From an uncultured Collinsella sp. (GTDB taxonomy: Bacteria; Actinomycetota; Coriobacteriia; Coriobacteriales; Coriobacteriaceae), in NCBI GenBank assembly GCA_958421035.1, contig CATZKS010000052.1, positions 1 through 14,140 of the forward strand: DNA of 14,140 nucleotides, read 5' to 3'. Of the stretch, positions 1-6,223 are shown in pieces; the stretch's first letter is position 1; every line of letters begins with the position of its first letter. Below the pieces are notes generated by a model. The model ran no database searches, was not told the origin of the DNA, and was given only the letters and a program-made list of their open reading frames with translations. Both the position numbers and the translations under genes were made by a program.

Positions 1-209
1 TTTCGTTAAACGGGCGCTAGGGTGTCACCCTTACACCAACATTTTCGACGCGATCGTCTGAGCAGGAAAGTTCATATATGGCGGCAGGCGCCCGCCCCGC
101 CCCCGAGGAACATCTCTCAAGCAAAAACTGTCGTTCGGTAAAGTCCGAGGTCAGCGGCGTTTTATACCGAGAAATTCAAAAAAAGTTGAAAATTCATTAC
201 AAATTTGCG
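1..209. other. Non-coding region upstream of the cstA promoter
   Basis: I see no convincing gene on either strand here. The first 170 bases are GC-rich with small inverted repeats, for example a 7-bp pairing between about 135-141 and 165-171. Bases 172-209 turn sharply AT-rich, with A-tracts directly upstream of the -35 box of the cstA promoter, which would suit an UP element. The region may be the intergenic tail behind a gene to the left of the window, but nothing here shows its strand. Confidence 0.5.
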
Positions 210-238
210 TTGACTTTAGGTAACTAAAGTTTCATACT
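210..238 (+). promoter_or_regulatory. cstA promoter with a palindrome in the spacer
   Basis: TTGACT at 210-215 and CATACT at 233-238 are separated by 17 bp, a good sigma70-type match (5/6 and 4/6), with AT-rich DNA upstream. Transcription would start near 245. Between the boxes lies ACTTTAG-GTAA-CTAAAGT (213-230), with perfect 7-bp arms, overlapping the last bases of the -35. This is the expected place for a repressor operator. The promoter is read from sequence only; the regulator is unknown. Confidence 0.6.
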
Positions 239-244
239 CCTTTT

Positions 245-479
245 CAACCACTGGGGGATGTGAACACGCACGGATCGTTCGCATCATGATTGAAGAGGAT
301 TTCTTAGACATGTTCACGCATCAGCTAAACATTATCAGCGTAGTAATTATCTGATGCGGGTTAGCACATACAGCTAGCCCGTACGATAACGGGCGGCTGA
401 TGAAGATGAGGGCCGTCGAGCGCAACCGACGGTCCTCATTTTTTATGTCTAGGAAGTTCTTTTTAGAGGAGGAAATGTA
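245..479 (+). ncRNA. Structured cstA leader RNA, candidate riboswitch or attenuator
   Basis: The predicted untranslated leader is about 235 nt, far longer than a ribosome binding site needs. Helices seen: 257-266 with 311-322 (10 bp, 2-nt bulge); 318-324 with 351-357 (7 bp perfect), competing with 324-328:361-365 plus 334-338:351-355; 358-365 with 373-380 (8 bp, one G-U); 377-382 with 389-394 (6 bp perfect, six-base loop). The last two are mutually exclusive. A further helix, 392-397 with 412-417, would break both the 377-394 hairpin and the terminator at 406-444, so it could be an antiterminator. I could not match the leader to a riboswitch class I know (TPP, fluoride, cobalamin and THF considered). 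No leader peptide with its own ribosome binding site was evident. Confidence 0.55.
406..444 (+). terminator. Intrinsic terminator in the cstA leader
   Basis: ATGAGGGCCGTCG (406-418) pairs with CGACGGTCCTCAT (427-439), 13 bp with one G-U, an 8-nt loop and a run of six T ending at 444. It stands only 22 nt before the AGGAGG ribosome binding site (467-472) of cstA. It either terminates a small upstream RNA or, more likely, controls cstA by premature termination. Confidence 0.8.
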
Positions 480-2369
480 ATGAACGGAGTTTTGCTCATG
501 GTTGTGGCCGCGGCGGTGCTCGCCTGCGGCTATCTGGGCTACGGCCGCTGGCTGGCCAACAAGTGGGGAGTTGACAAAGAGGCCCTCACGCCGGCCAAGC
601 GCATGAAGGACGGCAACAGCTTCTCGCCCGTCTCCGCCTTCACCGCGTTTTCGCACCAGTTCAGCTCGATCTGCGGTGCTGGCCCTGTCACGGGTACGAT
701 CGTCGCCATGGCCTTTGGCTGGCTGCCCGTCGTGCTCTGGGTCCTCGTCGGCGGCATCTTCTTTGGCGCCGTCCACGACTTTGGTGCCCTGTACGCTTCG
801 ATGAAAAACAACGGCAAGTCACTCGCTCAGCTCATCGAGAAGTATATCGGCAAGACCGGCCGTCGCCTGTTCCTGCTGTTCTGCTGGCTGTTCTGCATCA
901 TCGTCATCGCCGCCTTCACCGACATGGTCTGCAAGACGTTCATGTTCACCCCGGCCGTTGACGCTTCTGGTGCTGCTACCGGTGCCATCGACTTCACCAA
1001 GTCCTATGCCGCCGGCTGCGCTGGTACCATCTCCATCCTGTTCACCTTCGTCGCTATCGCCTTTGGTTGGGCCCAGAAGAAGTTCAACCTCACCGGCGCT
1101 GCCGAGTTCGTCACCGGCGTTGTCCTCATGGTTCTCATGTTCGCCGTCGGTATGCAGTTCCCGGTCTACCTGGATAAGTTCCAGTGGTTCGCCGTCGTCA
1201 TGGTCTACCTGGTCTTCGCTGGCGCTATGCCCATCCAGATGCTCAAGACCCCGCGTGACTACCTCACTTCCATCATGATGATCGTCATGATCGTCTGCGC
1301 TGTCCTCGGCATCGTCGTCTTGGGCGTCAACGGTCAGGCCACTATCACCGCTCCGGTCTTCACCGGCTTCTCCACTGCCTCTGGCATGATGTTCCCGGTC
1401 CTGTTCGTCTCCGTCGCTTGTGGTGCTCTCTCCGGTTTCCACAGCCTCGTTTCTTCCGGCACCTCTTCCAAGCAGGTCGAGAAGGAGCAGGACGCCGTCA
1501 AGGTCGGTTATGGCGCCATGATCGTCGAGTCCTTCGTCGGCATCCTTGCCATCATCGTCGCCGGCATCATGTTCTCCGACATGAACACCGCCGGTACCGG
1601 CACCCTCAACGCCGGCGTCGCTTCCACCCCGTTCCAGATCTTCGCCGCTGGTATCTCCCGCGGTATGCAGGCCTTCGGTGTTGACGGCACGCTCGCTACC
1701 GTCTTCATGACCATGAACGTTTCCGCTCTGGCCCTGACCTCGCTCGACGCCGTCGCCCGCATCGCCCGCACCTCGTTCTCCGAGTTCTTTGCCCAGACCA
1801 ACGACGCCCTGGCCATCGAGTCCAAGGCCGGCTACATGAAGGTCCTCGGCAACCCCTGGTTCGCCACGGTCGTTACCCTGCTTCCCGGTCTCGCCCTCGC
1901 TTTTGGTGGCTATGCCAACATCTGGCCGCTCTTTGGTGCTTCCAACCAGCTGCTCGGCGGCATGACCATGATCACCCTCGCCGTGTTCTGCAAGTGCACC
2001 GGCCGCAAGGGTTGGATGCTCTACGTGCCCGTCGTCTTCCTGCTCTGCTGCACCTTCACCTCGCTGGTCCAGAGCGCCATGGGCTGCATGACCGCCGTCC
2101 AGGCCTACGGTTTCTTCGGTACCATCCCGGCTACCGCCACCACGGCCGCCGTTTCCGTCGCCGCCACCAAGGGCCTGCAGCTCGTCTTTGCCGTCCTGCT
2201 GATGGTCCTGGGCCTCATCGTCGCCGTCAACTGCCTCAAGGAGTTCTTCGGCAAGGAGGCTGGCTCCATGCCTGATGAGGAGCCCGAGTGGTCCGATATG
2301 GGCAAGGCCGAGTACGGTCGCGCCGCTGCCGCTGAGGCTCCTGCCGACGCCGAGGCCGTCAAGGCCTAG
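480..2369 (+). CDS. cstA: CstA-family carbon starvation protein (pyruvate/peptide transporter)
   Basis: This is a 629-residue inner-membrane protein with many hydrophobic segments and the CstA signature near the N-terminus (residues about 45-110): a SAFTAFSHQFSSICGAGPVTG stretch, then FFGAVHDFGALYAS. Members import peptides or pyruvate; E. coli CstA and BtsT are pyruvate carriers induced when carbon runs short. It is shorter than E. coli CstA (about 700) and ends in an acidic, Ala-rich cytoplasmic tail (from about residue 595). The ATG at 480 has a strong AGGAGG (467-472) at 7 nt. Codon choice is strongly biased to GTC, ATC, CTC and AAG, suggesting high expression. It is monocistronic: a promoter and structured leader lie before it and a terminator after. 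The substrate (pyruvate or peptides) is inferred from the family only. Confidence 0.93.
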   Translation: MNGVLLMVVAAAVLACGYLGYGRWLANKWGVDKEALTPAKRMKDGNSFSPVSAFTAFSHQFSSICGAGPVTGTIVAMAFGWLPVVLWVLVGGIFFGAVHDFGALYASMKNNGKSLAQLIEKYIGKTGRRLFLLFCWLFCIIVIAAFTDMVCKTFMFTPAVDASGAATGAIDFTKSYAAGCAGTISILFTFVAIAFGWAQKKFNLTGAAEFVTGVVLMVLMFAVGMQFPVYLDKFQWFAVVMVYLVFAGAMPIQMLKTPRDYLTSIMMIVMIVCAVLGIVVLGVNGQATITAPVFTGFSTASGMMFPVLFVSVACGALSGFHSLVSSGTSSKQVEKEQDAVKVGYGAMIVESFVGILAIIVAGIMFSDMNTAGTGTLNAGVASTPFQIFAAGISRGMQAFGVDGTLATVFMTMNVSALALTSLDAVARIARTSFSEFFAQTNDALAIESKAGYMKVLGNPWFATVVTLLPGLALAFGGYANIWPLFGASNQLLGGMTMITLAVFCKCTGRKGWMLYVPVVFLLCCTFTSLVQSAMGCMTAVQAYGFFGTIPATATTAAVSVAATKGLQLVFAVLLMVLGLIVAVNCLKEFFGKEAGSMPDEEPEWSDMGKAEYGRAAAAEAPADAEAVKA

Positions 2370-2408
2370 TCGGTCGGACGAGTTGAATCTCTCATCCATA
2401 TGACTCGG

Positions 2409-2448
2409 AAAGACCGGGTCCGCAACGACGCGGACTCGGTCTTTTTTT
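2409..2448 (+). terminator. Terminator of cstA
   Basis: AAGACCGGGTCCGC pairs with GCGGACTCGGTCTT (14 bp, one G-U) around a 6-nt loop at 2424-2429, followed by a run of seven T (2442-2448). It lies 40 nt after the cstA stop codon. Confidence 0.92.
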
Positions 2449-2489
2449 CATGCGAAAGCGGGTGACGCTCGAGTGTTCTCGCAGATGTT

Positions 2490-2519
2490 TTGCGTGGATA
2501 AGGGCGCGCGTTGTACCAT
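2490..2519 (+). promoter_or_regulatory. Possible promoter of the TOPRIM protein gene
   Basis: TTGCGT (2490-2495) and TACCAT (2514-2519) are 18 bp apart. Transcription would start near 2526, too close to the ATG at 2530 for it to have a ribosome binding site. This supports the GTG at 2554 as start. The boxes are moderate matches only. Confidence 0.35.
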
Positions 2520-2553
2520 ATAGACGTATATGTGTGCATATGAAAGGGGCCCC

Positions 2554-4728
2554 GTGGCCAAGACGGTATATTCCGATAATCAAAACAATGTCGATGCTTT
2601 GGCTGAGCGCCTGAGCAGCCAGACGTCGCTTTCTGCTGAGCGCGCCAAGCTGGTTGCCTACGACCTGCTCTGCCGCAAGGCGCTCAAGATTAAGTCGAGT
2701 GCGCTGGCGCAGATTTTCCGCTCCGTCGATAAGGAGTGCGACACCAAGGCGATGCGCGATGAGCTTATCGCGGCAAAGATCGTGACCAAGATCGAGGGTA
2801 GCGGCATTAACGGGCGCCCGGCGTTCTATACCATCAATGCCGAGATCCGCGATGCCCAGGAGCAGCCTGCCGAGTCCGTCGAGGGTTTTGTCGTCGAGGA
2901 TTCCGCTGACGTGCCTGCTGTGGAAGAAGCTGCTCCGCGTGAGCATGTCGATACCGATGAGTTGCTCGATGAGAACGTCGTGCGTGCCTTTACGGCCAAG
3001 GCAGGACGCGGCGGTTTTGGCGGGGGTGGCAAGCGCGATGCGCAGCGCCGCGCCCAGCAGGAGCGCTTCCGTCGCGCCGTTGCTCGAAAGGGCGAGACGG
3101 ATGCCGAGGCTGTTGAGACCGAGGTTGCTGCCGAGTCGCAGAAGCCCACGAAGGAGCAAAAGCCCGTGGAGGCCCAAGAGCCCAAGCGTCGTCGCGGTGC
3201 TCACTTTAAGGCTGCAGCGCAGGATGCCGCGCGTGAGGTTGAAGAGTCTTCTGAGGTTGCAGACGATGTTGAGGAGTCTGCCAAGAGGGCTCCGGGTTCG
3301 TGTCGTCCCGGCCGCGGTTTTGCGGGACGCGCGTATCCCGTAAAGCGTCAGGAGAAGGGCGAGTCGGTTTCGACCACCCAGGACGAGAAGGCCGTTGAGC
3401 CGGCGGCTCGCGAGCAGAAGCCTGTTGAGCCGCAGCTTGAGGTTGATGCCGAGGCCAAGGGCCAGCAGCCTATTGATGAGCAGACGGAGCAAGGCGCGTC
3501 GAGCAAGCCTCGCCGCCGTCGCCATCGTGGGGGCCGCAGTTCCCATGCGGAGACTGCAACCGAGAAGACCACGCCGCAGGACGAGGATCCGAAGGCCGAG
3601 GTTTCTTCGGGGCAGCCTAAGCGCCAGCCGGCGAAGGAGAGCAAGTCCGATCGTCCGCAGAAGCAGGCGTCTATGCCGAAGCGCGAGCGCAATTCCCAAG
3701 GCGATTCTAAGCGCAAGTCTCAGAAGAAGCCGGAGTCTGCCGCAGCAGATACTGCTGCCCAGCAGCCCAAGTCGGCCGTTCACGGCGAGGTCTCGGCGTT
3801 TGCCCTTGCCCGCGTTTTAGGCAGGCAGCTGCTAAAAGTTGTCCCTACGCCCACGGCGCTCTCTAAGATCAAGGAGCAGCAGACACAGATCGTAAAGGTC
3901 GAGGGCAAGGACGGCAAAAAGGCTCCGCAGCGCACTCAGCACAACGAGATGTCCAACCGCAAGATTGCCGAGGAAATCGCAATCATCCAGGCTTGGATCG
4001 AGCAGAACCGAGGTGCCGATACGCCGGTTGCCTCGCGCCGCCAGCGTGCCTACCAGATCTTTAACGACGAGAAGGCTTTTGACGGCAAGCACGGTGAGCG
4101 CCTGATCAGGCGTATGACCGAAAAGGGCATCAGCATGCAGGCGATCAAGGTCGCTCCCAATCGCCCCGTGCACTTTACGGGTTTCTTTACGCTGGGCGCC
4201 GACAAGCCGTTCATTATGGTCGAGAACCTGGACACCTACGACGAGATCGTCAAGCTGCTGCGTGGCCGCAAGCACGCCAAGCTCTTTGGCATCAAGGTGG
4301 GCGGCGTGATTTTTGGCGGCGGATGCAAGGCGAGCGTCTCGCATGCCCTGGACGATTATCTGGCTGAGATTGGCTATCGCTTTAACTACGTCTACTACGT
4401 AGGCGATATCGATCGCGAGGGCGCGCGCATTGTCGAGCAGGCTCGCAATGCCAATGTGGTTGAGATTCGCTTGCATGCCGGCATGTACCGTGCCATGCTC
4501 GCCGAGCATAAGCGTCGCGTGAAGGCCGGCGGCGAGTGCGAGCCCGCGGCTGCCAACCAGGGCGTGCCGCAGAACCTGGCGGCGACGATCAAGGATCTGC
4601 CCATGGTTACGCGCGTGCAGTTCCGCAACGTGCTGCGCGAGGGCGGGCGCATTCCGCAGGAGATTCTGATGACCGCAGACTATCGGGATGGCGACTCGGG
4701 AAGCTTCGACCGCATGCTGAACAACTAG
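2554..4728 (+). CDS. JetD-like (DUF2220) TOPRIM protein with long disordered linker
   Basis: The protein has 724 residues from the GTG at 2554, which has AAAGGGG (2543-2549) before it; an in-frame ATG at 2530 has none. Residues 1-105 are helical and look like a winged helix ending in GRPAFYTI. Residues 106-412 are low-complexity Glu/Lys/Pro/Ala/Gln with basic clusters: RGGFGGGGKR (152-161), PKRRRG (210-215), PRRRRHRGGR (319-328). Residues 413-724 match the C-terminal half of JetD, the nuclease of the Wadjet plasmid-defence system: an IFNDEK segment, then the TOPRIM acid in VEN (E557), a Gly-rich turn GGVIFGGG (583-590) and YVGDIDREG (D618, D620). All catalytic acids are present. No SMC-like jetABC genes are near. 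It may cut or bind DNA or RNA; the role is unknown. TOPRIM assignment is confident, function is not. Confidence 0.8.
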   Translation: MAKTVYSDNQNNVDALAERLSSQTSLSAERAKLVAYDLLCRKALKIKSSALAQIFRSVDKECDTKAMRDELIAAKIVTKIEGSGINGRPAFYTINAEIRDAQEQPAESVEGFVVEDSADVPAVEEAAPREHVDTDELLDENVVRAFTAKAGRGGFGGGGKRDAQRRAQQERFRRAVARKGETDAEAVETEVAAESQKPTKEQKPVEAQEPKRRRGAHFKAAAQDAAREVEESSEVADDVEESAKRAPGSCRPGRGFAGRAYPVKRQEKGESVSTTQDEKAVEPAAREQKPVEPQLEVDAEAKGQQPIDEQTEQGASSKPRRRRHRGGRSSHAETATEKTTPQDEDPKAEVSSGQPKRQPAKESKSDRPQKQASMPKRERNSQGDSKRKSQKKPESAAADTAAQQPKSAVHGEVSAFALARVLGRQLLKVVPTPTALSKIKEQQTQIVKVEGKDGKKAPQRTQHNEMSNRKIAEEIAIIQAWIEQNRGADTPVASRRQRAYQIFNDEKAFDGKHGERLIRRMTEKGISMQAIKVAPNRPVHFTGFFTLGADKPFIMVENLDTYDEIVKLLRGRKHAKLFGIKVGGVIFGGGCKASVSHALDDYLAEIGYRFNYVYYVGDIDREGARIVEQARNANVVEIRLHAGMYRAMLAEHKRRVKAGGECEPAAANQGVPQNLAATIKDLPMVTRVQFRNVLREGGRIPQEILMTADYRDGDSGSFDRMLNN

Positions 4729-4735
4729 GGCGTTC

Positions 4736-4872
4736 GGCCCCGGGAGAGTGGGGACACCGGCTTAGGTTTCCTGCTCTACAGTCCTGCTCACGACGGAGGC
4801 CACATTAAGTGGCCTCCTGTTCGTGCGGAACTCGCGATAAACCTAAGCCGGTGTCCCCACTCTCCCGGGGCC
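4736..4872. repeat. Palindromic element with 34-bp perfect inverted repeats
   Basis: Bases 4736-4769 and 4839-4872 are exact reverse complements over 34 bp, from GGCCCCGGGAG to CTTAGGTTT. Inside them is a second perfect hairpin: GGAGGCCAC (4795-4803), loop ATTAA, GTGGCCTCC (4809-4817), with a further 5-bp pairing of CACGA (4789-4793) and TCGTG (4820-4824). No T-run follows either arm, so it is not an ordinary terminator. It begins 8 nt after the stop codon of the TOPRIM gene. Such nested palindromes are typical of REP/BIME-like or MITE-like elements. No transposase is inside, and I see no clear target duplication. Confidence 0.85.
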
Positions 4873-5025
4873 TGCGGCTACTTGGTTGTCGCATGCGGCT
4901 CGCTTTTCGGAACTGGGCTGATATTTTCTTGATGTTAGGCGCTCTTGGTCCTTTCGGGCTTGGGGCGTCTGTCTTATATAGGTAGATTCCTTGCGGGTTC
5001 GAATTTCTCCGCTTGCCCACAAGAA

Positions 5026-5057
5026 AGCGCCCTGGGCCGTTATGGGCTCAGGGCGCT
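5026..5057 (-). terminator. Terminator of tRNA-Gln (minus strand)
   Basis: AGCGCCCTG (5026-5034) pairs with CAGGGCGCT (5049-5057), continued by GGCC (5035-5038) with GGCT (5045-5048): 13 bp around a 6-nt loop. Read on the minus strand, the second arm is followed by TTTCTTGT. It begins 10 nt after the tRNA CCA end. Confidence 0.8.
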
Positions 5058-5066
5058 CAATTGTAA

Positions 5067-5141
5067 TGGCTGGGACGGAGGGATTCGAACCCCCAACAGC
5101 CGGCACCAAAAACCGGAGTTCTACCGTTGAACTACGTCCCA
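5067..5141 (-). tRNA. trnQ: tRNA-Gln (anticodon TTG)
   Basis: Minus-strand cloverleaf: acceptor TGGGACG (5141-5135) pairs with CGTCCCA (5077-5071). The D stem is GTTC/GAAC. The anticodon stem is CCGGT/GCCGG around loop TTTTGGT, with anticodon TTG at 5109-5107, decoding CAA. The T arm has the TTCGAAT loop, the discriminator is G (5070) and an encoded CCA occupies 5069-5067. Only 38 bp separate its 5' end from the stop codon of the gene upstream on the same strand. It may therefore share that transcript or have a promoter inside the end of that gene. Confidence 0.97.
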
Positions 5142-5179
5142 ATGTGTGGTGTTGCCCAAAAGCAACTCGTTTAGTTTAC

Positions 5180-6085
5180 CTAATCTGCGAGGGCATCGCA
5201 AACGCCATCGAGCAGGCGTACGGCGAGTGTCTGCGCGTCGCTGGCCGTGAAGGTGCCGTTGTAGCGCGTCATGCCCGTGAGCTCAATGCGAATGCGTGCC
5301 GGCTTCTGCTGTGCGGCGACATTGGCAGTGCGGATGCGCTGGGCCAGGTTGTGGCACTCGGCGAGGGCAATCGTGGCGCGCGGTGCGGCGTCGGCGGGCA
5401 GCTCGTCGCTTGCGATCTCGAGCACCAGGTCAACGTCGGTTGGGACCTCGGAGTCGCAGAGCATCATGCCGCTGTTGTCGGTCGTTGCCGTGGCGATATT
5501 CCACATACGCGACGCAACACTGCGTGCGATGGGGTCCTCGCCGATAACGGCAATCTGGAAGCGCTCGAGCACGTTGGCGGCGCGAGCAAAACCGATGCGG
5601 GACTCGGCTTCGGTGACCGAGGGCTTGCCCTCCCACACATGGTGCAGGCGGTTGATGTAGGCGTAGGTGTCCTGGAAGGCCATGCCGTCGGCAAACAGGC
5701 CGACATTTTCCTGGAACTGCTGCAGGGCGGCCTCGGTATGCGGACCAAAGTAGCCGTCGTCTTCGCCACAGGCAAAGCCCAAAACGTTGAGAGCGCGCTG
5801 CAGGACCTGCACATCGGCGCCATGGAAATTGGGCATGCGCAGATAGAGGGTGCGGTCGCCCAGCTTATACGAAGCGTCTACAAGGGCGCTCCAGCAGGGG
5901 ATATCGACGGCATGACCGGCAGCAAGGCCGCTGTCGAGCCTGAAGGTGCTGACGGCCTGCTCAGTGGTGGCTCCAAAGTACTTGTCGGTGACTTCGGCGG
6001 CATCAATCGTGTAGCCGAGCTGCAGGAGACGAGACTGCACGTCCTCGACGGCTGCTCCTTGCATGCCCGTTGTAATAGGTTCCAT
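5180..6085 (-). CDS. CwlM-like peptidoglycan-binding protein with degenerate amidase domain
   Basis: The 301-residue protein has no signal peptide. Two PG_binding_1 repeats (about 7-70 and 86-148) carry the usual VQSRLLQLGY and VLQRALNVLGF helices and a DGYFGPHTEAALQQFQ core. The DASYKLGDRTLYLR stretch joining them closely resembles the same joint in mycobacterial CwlM (recalled, not searched). Residues 165-301 correspond to Amidase_3, but the His-bearing DPGHGG segment is absent. The strand that normally carries the second metal His reads DLVLEIASDE, and the PARIRIELTG strand keeps only the Glu position. It is probably not an enzyme. CwlM is a cytoplasmic regulator that activates MurA, so a control role in cell-wall synthesis is likely by analogy. 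The ATG at 6085 has GAAAGGGG 7 nt upstream. The next gene upstream makes prenyl diphosphates. Confidence 0.75.
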   Translation of the reverse strand: MEPITTGMQGAAVEDVQSRLLQLGYTIDAAEVTDKYFGATTEQAVSTFRLDSGLAAGHAVDIPCWSALVDASYKLGDRTLYLRMPNFHGADVQVLQRALNVLGFACGEDDGYFGPHTEAALQQFQENVGLFADGMAFQDTYAYINRLHHVWEGKPSVTEAESRIGFARAANVLERFQIAVIGEDPIARSVASRMWNIATATTDNSGMMLCDSEVPTDVDLVLEIASDELPADAAPRATIALAECHNLAQRIRTANVAAQQKPARIRIELTGMTRYNGTFTASDAQTLAVRLLDGVCDALAD

Positions 6086-6223
6086 GAACGAACCCCTTTC
6101 GGCGTACCATTCGTACTATTTGAGCGTCTGTCGGATAGACAACGCAAAGGGATGCATAAACATGCACTCAACAGTGTAGCAAGTTGTGCCTAAATACGCT
6201 GCTGACAGGTTTTATAACCCCCG

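Noticed and set aside
351..410. Fluoride or TPP riboswitch resemblance (GGCTGATG after a hairpin; CAGCGTAG)
   Set aside because: The remaining conserved blocks of both classes are missing or in the wrong order, and a CstA transporter would not suit either ligand.
397..444. CTGATGA (397-403) as a hammerhead ribozyme core
   Set aside because: The stem that follows is succeeded by a T-run instead of GAAA, and no matching stem III or cleavage triplet is seen.
819..2399. Long open frame on the minus strand opposite cstA (526 codons), with similar shorter ones nearby
   Set aside because: It is a shadow of the strongly biased GC-rich codons of cstA: its product is Gly/Asp/Glu-rich with no recognisable domain, and cstA itself is unmistakable.
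2530..2553. ATG at 2530 as start of the TOPRIM gene
   Set aside because: It has no ribosome binding site and lies at the predicted transcription start; the GTG at 2554 follows AAAGGGG.
2392..3783. Minus-strand open frame of 463 codons opposite the TOPRIM gene
   Set aside because: The product is Leu/Arg-rich low complexity produced by the repetitive Glu/Lys linker codons on the other strand; it has no ribosome binding site and no domain.
4736..4872. CRISPR array or bidirectional terminator at the palindromic element
   Set aside because: There are no repeated spacer-separated units and no T-tracts at the stem ends; the nested palindrome better fits a REP/MITE-like element.
4991..6193. Plus-strand open frame of 400 codons running over tRNA-Gln and opposite the CwlM-like gene
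   Set aside because: It reads through the antisense of a tRNA and of a gene with clear PG-binding repeats; the N-terminal TEGFEPPTAGTKNRSS type text is the usual artefact of translating across a tRNA.
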